64,000 nucleotides of DNA, from NCBI GenBank assembly GCA_030813035.1, contig JAUSTV010000002.1; one strand, written 5' to 3'. Shown here piece after piece: positions 51,061 through 58,278 of this stretch; position 1 is the stretch's first letter; each line of letters starts with the position of its first letter. Source of the DNA: Bacillus_BA fengqiuensis. GTDB taxonomy: Bacteria; Bacillota; Bacilli; Bacillales; Bacillaceae_H. A program made the translations under genes and the position numbers. Under the pieces are notes generated by a model, which made no database searches, was not told where the DNA came from, and saw only the letters and a list, made by a program, of their open reading frames with translations.

Positions 51061-51320
51061 TTACAGTATATCATGAAAAGCCTTAAGGGTAGGCTGGCGA
51101 AGTTTTTATGGCTGGAGGTAAAGCTCTAAAACAGTAAAAAAGAAAATATCTTGTGTTATAACGATAAAATGTGACAAAACCCTTGTATTTTTTGCCTCAG
51201 TACCATATAGTTGTGAATGTGTCTTTTATATATGAGAGAAGTAACGCGGATAGAAAGAAAATGTTAGTGAAACCTAAGCATAGGGATAATTACTATGCCA
51301 TGGCTGAAAGGAGTATGGAT

Positions 51321-51557
51321 ATGTCACAGTTACAAGGCATTTTAACTCGTCTTATTAATCTCCGTGAACAAGCAAACGGCGGCGAAGTACCACAGCGCTT
51401 TTTTGAAGTGAATGGGCAGCGTATTTGCAGTGTAAAATATCATGCCAAAACGGAAACGTATGAGCTTGAGGTTTACCAAGACGGAGAAAAACCAAAATCT
51501 TACCAATTCGATAATATTGATATGATTGCAATTGAAATTTTCGAATTAATTAACTAA
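51321..51557 (+). CDS. ykuJ: YkuJ family protein (78 aa)
   Basis: A 78-residue protein of unknown function. FFEVNGQRICSVKY and KPKSYQFDNIDMIAIEIFELI match B. subtilis YkuJ in order and length. ATG 51321 gives the conserved MSQLQGI N-terminus 7 bases behind GAAAGGAG. The frame is open further upstream to 51171 but without homology or a ribosome site. Position before abbA is conserved. Confidence 0.88.
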   Translation: MSQLQGILTRLINLREQANGGEVPQRFFEVNGQRICSVKYHAKTETYELEVYQDGEKPKSYQFDNIDMIAIEIFELIN

Positions 51558-51588
51558 AGTCCTGTGTCTTCATAGGGCTTTTTTTATA
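51556..51588 (+). terminator. Terminator of ykuJ
   Basis: AGTCCTGTG pairs (with G-U wobbles) with CATAGGGCT and is followed by TTTTTTT. The stem starts at the stop codon. Confidence 0.7.
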
Positions 51589-51761
51589 TTTATTTTTTAG
51601 GCTATGTTAAAGTTAAGTGTTCTGGCCTTTTGCGGAAACGTCGAAACATGTAAGTTTCCTTATGAAAATGTCGTTCTCCTTTTGTTGACACTATCTATAA
51701 AAGAACCTAGACTAGAAGTAAGACATTTAAGTGTTCTTGAGTGAAGCGGGGGATCAAGTAA

Positions 51762-51953
51762 ATGGATAATAACAGTTCAGCCATGCTTTCTATAGAGGAA
51801 GCACAACTCTTATTGGATTTACTGTTTGAGCAGGAATACGCGTTAGAAGTGGTCAGCAGTCATATGTACGATATTGAAACAGGTTTGAAATCTGTAGATT
51901 CACAGAAGTATCAACAAATAGCTTCACTATATAGTCGCCTTAGAGAATTTTAA
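51762..51953 (+). CDS. abbA: AbrB antirepressor AbbA
   Basis: A 63-residue protein resembling B. subtilis AbbA. EEAQLLLDLLFEQEYALE, VSSHMYDIETGLKSVD and YSRLREF keep the pattern of AbbA residues (EYAxE, SSxxxDIETGxKxVD). AbbA is made under Spo0A control and binds the transition-state regulator AbrB, displacing it from DNA so that biofilm and stationary-phase genes are expressed. ATG 51762 lies behind GGGGGAT. It keeps its conserved place between ykuJ and ykuL. Confidence 0.85.
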   Translation: MDNNSSAMLSIEEAQLLLDLLFEQEYALEVVSSHMYDIETGLKSVDSQKYQQIASLYSRLREF

Positions 51954-51971
51954 AGAGGATACATAATGCGG

Positions 51972-52008
51972 CAAGCTATTTACTTGAGTAATAGCTTGTT
52001 TTATTTTC
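51972..52008 (+). terminator. Terminator of abbA
   Basis: CAAGCTATT pairs with AATAGCTTG and is followed by TTTTATTTT. It lies about 20 bases after the stop codon. Confidence 0.75.
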
Positions 52009-52179
52009 GTTTAAACCTCAGCAAATAAGGGAAAGAGTAAGAGGCGCCTAAGAAACTTGAGCATGCGGAAACAACTTTAAAAGATTTTTGTATACTATAT
52101 AATTGATAACGCTTACATTTTGAGCCGTTTAATAAGCGTCAAAACAAAGTGTTGAGTGCATGATGATGCTAACATAAAA

Positions 52180-52227
52180 TAACCCTTCCATCGATGAAGG
52201 TTACTGCCCGTTAGAATCGGGTAAATT
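52180..52227 (+). repeat. Structured modular repeat, minimal copy C7
   Basis: Only a small 5' hairpin (CCTTC...GAAGG) and the 3' element TTACTGCCCGTTAGAATCGGG(TAAA) remain. The loop is altered but the CCCG/CGGG stem is kept. It lies 50 bases upstream of darB. Confidence 0.55.
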
Positions 52228-52279
52228 AATTTATCCCAGTTCCGAGAAATAAGCAAAAGAGAATCGAGGGGAAGCCGCA

Positions 52280-52732
52280 ATGGTTAGTATTTACAGCAGG
52301 GCGTTTTCTGCAGCGTCCATTGAAGATTTGTTGATTTCGTCCGAGAAAGTGGCGCATGTTCAAATAGGAAATAGTTTGGAGCACGCTCTTCTCGTGTTAA
52401 CAAAGACTGGTTATACAGCTGTTCCAGTGTTGGATCCAACATTTAAATTGCAAGGCTTAATCAGCACAACGATGATTTTGGACTCAATCCTGGGACTGGA
52501 GCGTGTAGAGTTTGAACGTCTTGAACATATGAAAGTGGAAGAAGTGATGAATAAGGAAATTCCTCGTCTGCATTTTCAAGACAATGTATATAAAGGCTTG
52601 AACTTGATGATTAACCATCCCTTTGTTTGTGTAGAAAATGAAGAGCACGTATTTGAGGGAATTTTGACCCGGCGGGCATTTTTACAACAAATAAATCAAC
52701 AGTTAAAAATTCAGGCGAAAGAAAAAAAATAA
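52280..52732 (+). CDS. darB: c-di-AMP-binding CBS protein DarB (YkuL)
   Basis: A 150-residue protein of two CBS domains (~20-80 and ~90-145). KVAHVQIGNSLEHALLVLTKTGYTAVPVLDP (quoted in part: EHALLVLTKTGYTAVPVLDP) and MINHPFVCVENEEHVFEGI match B. subtilis YkuL/DarB. DarB binds c-di-AMP and, when free, stimulates Rel and pyruvate carboxylase. ATG 52280 follows GAGGGG. A two-hairpin repeat fragment (R7) acts as its terminator. Confidence 0.9.
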   Translation: MVSIYSRAFSAASIEDLLISSEKVAHVQIGNSLEHALLVLTKTGYTAVPVLDPTFKLQGLISTTMILDSILGLERVEFERLEHMKVEEVMNKEIPRLHFQDNVYKGLNLMINHPFVCVENEEHVFEGILTRRAFLQQINQQLKIQAKEKK

Positions 52733-52784
52733 AGCCGGACTTTATTCGGTGGGTGTTACTGGCTGTTGGAACGGGAGAAATCGC

Positions 52785-52838
52785 GAGGATGACTCGAGAG
52801 GTTATGTTTATACCTTTTGTGTCATCCTCGTTTTTATT
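52785..52838 (+). terminator. Hairpin B of the two-hairpin repeat (R7) acting as terminator of darB
   Basis: GAGGATGAC (52785-52793) pairs with GTCATCCTC (52821-52829), with further pairing of AGAGGT with ACCTTT-type bases, followed by GTTTTTATTT. This copy shows the family in a terminator setting. Confidence 0.75.
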
Positions 52839-52974
52839 TAGCATGCCTGACAAAACACCTCAAGTGCGAAGCGATAGACAAGAGAGGTTCATTTCTATGG
52901 AAAAAAGCATTATAATGAACAACAGGAGTTTTAAAGAAGTTTGATAAGAAAACCTTATAGGAGAGAACGGGTTT

Positions 52975-53856
52975 ATGCAGCTTATTGAATGTAAAATGCT
53001 CGCCGTTTTGGCGGAGGAGTTAAATATGAGAAAAGCGGCGGAACGTTTATTCGTCTCCCAGCCAGCTTTATCGCAGCGTTTGCAGACAATTGAAAAAGGG
53101 TGGAACACACAAATTTTTGTGCGCTCACAGAAGGGGTTGTCGTTAACGCCATCAGGTGAAAGGATTATTCAATTTGCCAAAGAAGTGGTCGAAAAAGAAG
53201 AGAAAGTAAGGGAAGAACTGGAGGCGCTGGAGACCGAGGTATACGGTACATTAAAGCTCGCGGTTGCTTCTATCATTGGCCAGCACTGGCTTCCGCGTGT
53301 GCTAAAACAATTTGTGAAGAAATATCCTCGCGCTAAAATCTCTCTCGTAACAGGTTGGAGCAGCGAGATGGTAAATTATTTGTATGAGGATGAGGTCCAC
53401 CTTGGCATCATTCGGGGAAACCCAGACTGGAAGGGAATTAAGGAGCATATCTTAACGGATACTCTATACTTGGTGGACACCGAAATCGAACGTGTCGAAG
53501 ATGTGCTGCAAAGTGAAAAGCCTTTTATTCAATTCAAGAGCGATTCCACTTATTATCAAGAAATACAGGATTGGTGGCACCGTCAATTTCAAACAACTCC
53601 AACAAGAACAATCGTAGTTGATCAGATTGAAACGTGTAAACAAATGGCCTTAAATGGGATTGGATTTGCAATCCTACCATCCATTGCTTTAACAGAACAT
53701 GACCAGGGGGTGTATAAAATCCCGTTGCTGGATGAACATCAACATCCAATTTCCAGGGATACATGGCTCATTGGATATGAATCGGCTTTTCAATTAAAGC
53801 AGGTGAAAGCGTTTTTAGAGGTAGTAAAGGAGTTTGGAACAGAAGAACTTGTATGA
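52975..53856 (+). CDS. ccpC: LysR regulator CcpC
   Basis: A 293-residue LysR regulator. The N-terminal helix-turn-helix (MLAVLAEELNMRKAAERLFVS, in part LNMRKAAERLFVSQPALSQR) and the C-terminal LAVASIIGQHWLPRVLK, LVTGWSSEMV and GIIRGNPDWKG are nearly the same as B. subtilis CcpC, the citrate-responsive repressor of citB and citZ. ATG 52975 follows AGGAGAG. It is a single gene, and its order after ykuL is conserved. citB is not in this window. Confidence 0.95.
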   Translation: MQLIECKMLAVLAEELNMRKAAERLFVSQPALSQRLQTIEKGWNTQIFVRSQKGLSLTPSGERIIQFAKEVVEKEEKVREELEALETEVYGTLKLAVASIIGQHWLPRVLKQFVKKYPRAKISLVTGWSSEMVNYLYEDEVHLGIIRGNPDWKGIKEHILTDTLYLVDTEIERVEDVLQSEKPFIQFKSDSTYYQEIQDWWHRQFQTTPTRTIVVDQIETCKQMALNGIGFAILPSIALTEHDQGVYKIPLLDEHQHPISRDTWLIGYESAFQLKQVKAFLEVVKEFGTEELV

Positions 53857-53930
53857 TGATGCTTGTCATGGAGAATACATTTTGATACATTAAAGGAATA
53901 GAATGTAGGAATCAAAGGAGGATATACATA

Positions 53931-54641
53931 ATGAAAATGATGGATGCTAATGAAATTATTTCATTTATTCAAAACAGCGTGAAAAAAACCCCTGTAAAAG
54001 TATATGTGAAAGGACAATTGGAAGGGATTGATTTCGGTGCGGAATCAAAAACTTTCATCACAGGAAACACAGGGATTGTATTCGGTGAATGGACTGATAT
54101 TCAATCAGCTCTTCAAGCAAATGAAGGGAAAATCGAAGACTATGTGGTAGAAAATGACCGCCGCAATTCAGCCATTCCTTTATTGGATATGAAAGGAATC
54201 AAAGCACGCATTGAACCAGGAGCTATTATTCGTGACCAAGTAGAAATCGGTGATAATGCCGTTATCATGATGGGTGCTTCCATTAATATCGGTGCCGTGA
54301 TTGGTGAAGGTACGATGATCGACATGAACGTTGTTCTTGGCGGTCGTGCAACAGTAGGGAAAAACTGCCACATTGGTGCAGGATCCGTGTTGGCAGGGGT
54401 AATCGAGCCTCCTTCAGCTAAACCGGTTGTAGTGGAAGATGATGTTGTTATCGGTGCCAATGCCGTAGTATTAGAGGGTGTAACAGTAGGTAAAGGCGCA
54501 GTTGTAGCAGCAGGTGCTATCGTAATTGACGATGTAGCTCCGTACACAGTGGTAGCAGGTACGCCAGCTCGCGTCATTAAAGAAATCGATGAAAAAACGA
54601 AAGCGAAAACAGAAATCAAGCAAGAGCTTCGCCAGCTCTAA
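53931..54641 (+). CDS. dapH: Tetrahydrodipicolinate N-acetyltransferase
   Basis: A 236-residue acetyl-CoA-dependent transferase in the acetylase branch of lysine/diaminopimelate synthesis. The N-terminal helical domain starts MKMMDANEIISFIQ. Residues ~90-205 form a left-handed beta helix of hexapeptide repeats (IGDNAVIMMGASINIG, IGEGTMIDMNVVLGGRA, IGANAVVLEGV). The C-terminus KTEIKQELRQL matches B. subtilis DapH. ATG 53931 follows AAAGGAGG. A terminator separates it from dapL, unlike a simple operon. Confidence 0.95.
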   Translation: MKMMDANEIISFIQNSVKKTPVKVYVKGQLEGIDFGAESKTFITGNTGIVFGEWTDIQSALQANEGKIEDYVVENDRRNSAIPLLDMKGIKARIEPGAIIRDQVEIGDNAVIMMGASINIGAVIGEGTMIDMNVVLGGRATVGKNCHIGAGSVLAGVIEPPSAKPVVVEDDVVIGANAVVLEGVTVGKGAVVAAGAIVIDDVAPYTVVAGTPARVIKEIDEKTKAKTEIKQELRQL

Positions 54642-54676
54642 AAATTTGGCGGATAAAAACATCCGCCAAATTTTTT
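54640..54676 (+). terminator. Terminator of dapH
   Basis: AAATTTGGCGGAT pairs with ATCCGCCAAATTTTTT around an AAAAAC loop. The stem begins at the stop codon. Confidence 0.9.
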
Positions 54677-54681
54677 AGAGT

Positions 54682-54801
54682 GGAGTTGCCCTATGCATAT
54701 TACGGAGTTGAAAACCATTTATGCAGTGTAAAGGGCAACTCCTGCAAAGAAAATAAACAAGTATTTATAAAGCCCTGCTATAATGCAGGGCTTTATAAAT
54801 A
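54682..54801 (+). other. Two further hairpins between dapH and dapL
   Basis: GGAGTTGCCCT (54682-54692) pairs with AGGGCAACTCC (54732-54742), with ATGCAT/ATGCA words inside. TATTTATAAAGCCCTGC (54762-54778) pairs with its complement (54785-54801) around a TATAAT loop. Neither has a typical T-run. They may form a dapL leader structure or be remains of a repeat. Confidence 0.5.
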
Positions 54802-54830
54802 TAAAATAACATATAAGGAGGAAGCGGAAG

Positions 54831-55961
54831 ATGGAGGAGTTGCATCCGTTTGTGGCCGTTCGCCGGGAACTGCATAAAATTCCCGAGCTTGGATTTCAGG
54901 AGTTTAAAACACAGCGCTTTTTATTAAATTATCTTGAAACATTGCCACAGGAGCGTTTAAGTATTAAAACGTGGAAAACAGGTATTTTTGTTAGAGTGCA
55001 CGGGACGAATCCGAGGAAGCTCATTGGCTATCGCGCGGATATTGATGGGCTTCCGATTACAGAGGAAACAGATTATACATTTCAATCGGAGCATGAGGGT
55101 CTTATGCATGCATGCGGGCACGATGTCCATATGAGCATTGCCTTAGGGGTGCTGACGCATTTTGTACATAATCCTGTGAACGATGATTTATTATTTGTTT
55201 TCCAACCTGCCGAAGAAGGACCAGGAGGAGCAGAGCCGATGTTGGCGAGCGATATCATGAAGGAATGGAAACCCGATATGATTACGGCATTGCATATTGC
55301 TCCGGAATATCCGGTTGGGACCATTGCGGTACGAGAAGGACTATTATTTGCGAATACTTCGGAGTTGTTCATTGATTTGAAAGGAAAAGGAGGACATGCG
55401 GCTTATCCGCATACGACAAATGATATGGTCGTTGCGGCATGTTCGCTTGTGAATCAATTGCAAACGGTCGTTTCGCGAAACATAGATCCGCTTGACAGTG
55501 CGGTGATTACCATTGGGAAAATTACAGGTGGTACTGTGCAAAATATTATTGCTGAACGTGCAAGGCTAGAGGGGACGATTCGAACTTTATCGCCCGAATC
55601 GATGGGACGTGTCAAAGAAAGAATCGAAGCGCTTGTAAAAGGTGTTGAAGTGGGGTATCAATGCGAAGCCCATATTGATTATGGATGTATGTACCATCAA
55701 GTATACAATCATCATGAAATTACTCGAGAGTTTATGGAATTCGTTGAAAATGAAACGGAGATAAAGGTCATTGAGTGCAAAGAAGCAATGACGGGTGAGG
55801 ATTTCGGTTACATGCTAAAAGAAATTCCAGGTTTCATGTTTTGGCTGGGTGTTCAGTCTCCATATGGACTTCACCATGCAAAGCTGCAGCCCGATGAGCA
55901 AGCAATCGAAACCGCAATTGCACTATTAAGTAAATATTTTACAAAGAAAGCGACCGAATAA
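54831..55961 (+). CDS. dapL: N-acetyldiaminopimelate deacetylase
   Basis: A 376-residue M20-family metallohydrolase that removes the acetyl group from N-acetyl-LL-diaminopimelate. Metal and catalytic motifs: YRADIDGLPI, HACGHDVHMS, FQPAEEGPGGAEP, the dimerisation-domain HAAYPHTTND and the C-terminal MTGEDFGYML, LGVQSPYGLHH. ATG 54831 follows AAGGAGG. With dapH and PatA it completes the three acetylase-branch steps seen in this window. B. subtilis synonym ykuR. Confidence 0.93.
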   Translation: MEELHPFVAVRRELHKIPELGFQEFKTQRFLLNYLETLPQERLSIKTWKTGIFVRVHGTNPRKLIGYRADIDGLPITEETDYTFQSEHEGLMHACGHDVHMSIALGVLTHFVHNPVNDDLLFVFQPAEEGPGGAEPMLASDIMKEWKPDMITALHIAPEYPVGTIAVREGLLFANTSELFIDLKGKGGHAAYPHTTNDMVVAACSLVNQLQTVVSRNIDPLDSAVITIGKITGGTVQNIIAERARLEGTIRTLSPESMGRVKERIEALVKGVEVGYQCEAHIDYGCMYHQVYNHHEITREFMEFVENETEIKVIECKEAMTGEDFGYMLKEIPGFMFWLGVQSPYGLHHAKLQPDEQAIETAIALLSKYFTKKATE

Positions 55962-56018
55962 CTGGTATAATTCACCTTTTCCTCGGACACATTAAAAGAG
56001 TGAGGAGGTGGATAAATT

Positions 56019-56261
56019 ATGGCAAAAATCGGTGTTGAACAAAGTTTAACAGATGTACAGCAAGCACTTCAGGAAAAAGGGTATGAAATTGTGCAGCTTC
56101 GTCAAGAAAGCGATGCACAAGGGTGTGACTGCTGCGTCGTAACAGGTCAGGACAATAACATCATGGGCATTTCGAATGTAGTAACAGCAGGTTCTGTTAT
56201 TGAAGCAAGCGGTATGACGGCTGAAGAAGTATGTCAGCAAGTCGAAAGTAAGCTTCAATAA
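56019..56261 (+). CDS. ykuS: UPF0180 family protein YkuS
   Basis: An 80-residue protein of unknown function. MAKIGVEQSLTDVQQALQEKGY is seen at the start (quoted in part: GVEQSLTDVQQALQEKGY). It also has the cysteine cluster CDCC in QGCDCCVVTGQDNN and IEASGMTAEEV. It matches B. subtilis YkuS in length and position after dapL. ATG 56019 follows GAGGAGGTG. The CDCC cluster might bind a metal or sulfur ligand, but nothing is proven. Confidence 0.9.
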   Translation: MAKIGVEQSLTDVQQALQEKGYEIVQLRQESDAQGCDCCVVTGQDNNIMGISNVVTAGSVIEASGMTAEEVCQQVESKLQ

Positions 56262-56300
56262 TATTGATGCTGAAAGCCGCATGAGGTTTTTGGCTACATA

Positions 56301-56347
56301 AAAAAAGCGTCATGGGAGCATAGTAGTATGTTCCATGACGCTTTTTT
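56301..56347 (+). terminator. Terminator of dapL-ykuS
   Basis: AAAAAAGCGTCATGG pairs with CCATGACGCTTTTTT around a loop with a secondary GAGCATAG/TATGTTC pairing. About 40 bases after ykuS. Confidence 0.9.
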
Positions 56348-56439
56348 GCACATCACTATTCAACATAAACTCTTCTTTTCAAAAAATGTTCCTTTAAAGA
56401 GCACATTAGTTTATTCCCTTTTTTGGACATGTTAAACTA

Positions 56440-56527
56440 TAAAGGAAACTTCCTTCAGTGAGGGTTTTCTTTTATCCCCACTTACATTTCTCCAATGGGA
56501 GGCTTATTGCCCGTTAATACGGGATAA
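56440..56527 (+). repeat. Structured modular repeat, short copy C4
   Basis: 5' module AAGGAAACTTCCTTCAGTGAGGG, then TCTCC/GGGAG, then the 3' bulged hairpin TTAT-TG-CCCG-TTAATA-CGGG-ATAA (56504-56527). Relative to C1/C2 the closing pair C-G has become T-A on both sides (56507 and 56524). No central module. Confidence 0.8.
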
Positions 56528-56686
56528 ATGGAAGAAAATTTGATTCTATTAATTGTAAGGATTCTTCTTCACACTTTTCGTTTAATCCTATGCCGTTATG
56601 GGCATAACATCTATGTAAGCATCCCAACTGTATATAGATACAAATATGCGGGTTTGAGATTTATTTAAATTAATTCTCATTTAACA

Positions 56687-56715
56687 TTGACTAAAAATAC
56701 TGATTCAATTATAAT
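56687..56715 (+). promoter_or_regulatory. Sigma-A promoter of ykuU with PerR-like half-site
   Basis: TTGACT (56687-56692) and TATAAT (56710-56715) are separated by exactly 17 bases. TTATAATCGTAATTG over the -10 matches one full half of the PerR box TTATAATNATTATAA but only poorly the other half. Confidence 0.7.
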
Positions 56716-56737
56716 CGTAATTGTGAATAGGAAATGC

Positions 56738-56768
56738 AAATGAGAATTCACACTACATATTCTCATTT
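56738..56768. promoter_or_regulatory. Inverted repeat AAATGAGAAT/ATTCTCATTT in the ykuU leader
   Basis: AAATGAGAAT (56738-56747) is mirrored by ATTCTCATTT (56759-56768), 11 bases apart. A third copy, ATTCTCATTT, lies at 56673-56682, just upstream of the -35. TGAGAAT resembles a Fur-family half-site (TGATAAT). Confidence 0.55.
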
Positions 56769-56794
56769 GAAAAATGATTTGGAGGGATTTAACT

Positions 56795-57337
56795 ATGCCA
56801 GAACGTATGGTAGGTAAACAAGCTCCACGCTTTGAAATGGATGCTGTATTAGCAAACAAAGAATTCGGTAAAGTAAGCTTAGAAGAAAACATGAAGAACG
56901 GTAAATGGACTGTGCTATTCTTCTATCCAATGGACTTCACTTTTGTATGTCCAACAGAAATCACAGCATTATCCGATCGTTATGATGAGTTCGAAGATTT
57001 AGATGCTGAAGTAATTGGTGTATCTACAGATACTATCCATACACACTTAGCTTGGATCAAAACTGACCGTAAGGAAAACGGTTTAGGCGATCTTAAATAC
57101 CCATTAGCAGCTGATACAAACCATGTTGTTTCTCGCGAATATGGTGTATTAATTGAAGAAGAAGGTATTGCTCTTCGCGGTTTATTCATCATCAGTCCAG
57201 ATGGTGAATTAATGTACTCTGTTGTTAACCATAACAACATTGGCCGTGATGTAGATGAAACTTTGCGTGTTCTTCAAGCGTTGCAAACTGGCGGCTTATG
57301 CCCGGCTAACTGGAAACCAGGTCAAGCTACTTTATAA
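56795..57337 (+). CDS. ykuU: 2-Cys peroxiredoxin YkuU
   Basis: A 180-residue typical 2-Cys peroxiredoxin that reduces peroxides. Peroxidatic Cys52 lies in FTFVCPTE and resolving Cys169 in GGLCPANW; FFYPMDF and VSTDTIHTHLAW are also typical. Wording and length match B. subtilis YkuU. ATG 56795 follows GGAGGGA; the upstream in-frame ATG at 56774 precedes that site. It has a strong promoter and a symmetrical leader element, and precedes ykuV but with a terminator between. Confidence 0.95.
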   Translation: MPERMVGKQAPRFEMDAVLANKEFGKVSLEENMKNGKWTVLFFYPMDFTFVCPTEITALSDRYDEFEDLDAEVIGVSTDTIHTHLAWIKTDRKENGLGDLKYPLAADTNHVVSREYGVLIEEEGIALRGLFIISPDGELMYSVVNHNNIGRDVDETLRVLQALQTGGLCPANWKPGQATL

Positions 57338-57352
57338 TTTTTCGGCTTGAAT

Positions 57353-57387
57353 TAAAAAGGTCTAACATCTTTGTTAGACCTTTTTTT
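57353..57387 (+). terminator. Terminator of ykuU
   Basis: AAAAAGGTCTAACA pairs with TGTTAGACCTTTTTTT around a TCTT loop. Confidence 0.92.
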
Positions 57388-57457
57388 CGAGGCACAAGAG
57401 GTGCAGACAAGGCGTGGTACTTTATACCGCGGCGTTAACATAAAGGAGGAAGCCATT

Positions 57458-57913
57458 ATGAAATTACGTGAACAAATGCCTGAATTAACGGGTGCAACGG
57501 AATGGCTAAACGGCCAGGTGACAAAAGAAGAATTAATCGGTGAAAAACCGACTCTTATTCATTTTTGGTCGATCAGCTGTCATTTATGTAAAGAAGCTAT
57601 GCCCCAAGTAAATGAATTCCGTGATCAATACAAAGATAAATTAAATGTAATCGCTGTTCATATGCCTCGCTCTGAAAATGATTTAAACCTTGATGAAATC
57701 AAAAAAGTCGCAGAAGAGCATGATATTGCTCAACCGATTTTCGTTGACAGTGATCATAAACTAACAGACGCATTTGAAAATCAATATGTACCTGCTTACT
57801 ACGTGTTTGATAAAACAGGGCAGCTTCGTCATTTCCAAGCAGGTGGAAGTGGAATGAAAATGTTAGAAAAACGTGTCAATCGTGTATTGGCAGAAACCGA
57901 AGCAGCAGAATAA
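57458..57913 (+). CDS. ykuV: Thiol-disulfide oxidoreductase YkuV
   Basis: A 151-residue thioredoxin-fold protein with redox centre Cys41-His-Leu-Cys44 in WSISCHLCKEAMP and cis-proline in YVPAYYVFD. The wording is nearly the same as B. subtilis YkuV, a cytoplasmic thiol-disulfide oxidoreductase. ATG 57458 follows AAAGGAGG; the frame open from 57371 lacks homology upstream. No signal peptide. It follows ykuU and may donate electrons to it, although each has its own terminator. Confidence 0.95.
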   Translation: MKLREQMPELTGATEWLNGQVTKEELIGEKPTLIHFWSISCHLCKEAMPQVNEFRDQYKDKLNVIAVHMPRSENDLNLDEIKKVAEEHDIAQPIFVDSDHKLTDAFENQYVPAYYVFDKTGQLRHFQAGGSGMKMLEKRVNRVLAETEAAE

Positions 57914-57950
57914 AAATAAGCGAACCGAATACGGTTCGCTTATTTTTATT
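57911..57950 (+). terminator. Terminator of ykuV
   Basis: AAAATAAGCGAACCG pairs with CGGTTCGCTTATTTTT. Immediately after the stop codon. Confidence 0.93.
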
Positions 57951-58159
57951 CTCCTTTGAAGCGTCAGAAATCCGGGAAGAAGAGGATTTCCTGGCGGTTC
58001 ATTTAATTTAAAACAAGTTTTTATCTTATGAAATGACGTTCTATATGAAAAAAGGAATAAGTGTACAAACAGTAAAATAAATATAGAAGAGTGAACTTCC
58101 CTGTAGAATAAAGGATATGTGGGAGGTTTTTTCTTGTGAAGAAGTTTTGTCACAAAAGT

Positions 58160-58177
58160 TTGTGAAAAAAGTCACAA
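58160..58177. promoter_or_regulatory. Rex operator upstream of cytochrome bd genes
   Basis: TTGTGAAAAAAGTCACAA matches the Rex consensus TTGTGAAWWWWTTCACAA with one mismatch. TTGTCACAA lies just upstream. Rex represses such genes at low NADH/NAD ratio. The remaining gene-free bases 57951-58278 show nothing else I can name. Confidence 0.8.
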
Positions 58178-58278
58178 AAATTTCAACGCTCTCAAACACA
58201 ATGGAGTAAAAGAAGTTTTAAAATATTATTATAGTGAAAATAAACTAATAACTATTCTAATTAAAGAGGTGAAGAGAG

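Noticed and set aside
51171..51320. Upstream extension of YkuJ
   Set aside because: No homology or ribosome site; the conserved MSQL start at 51321 has a perfect one.
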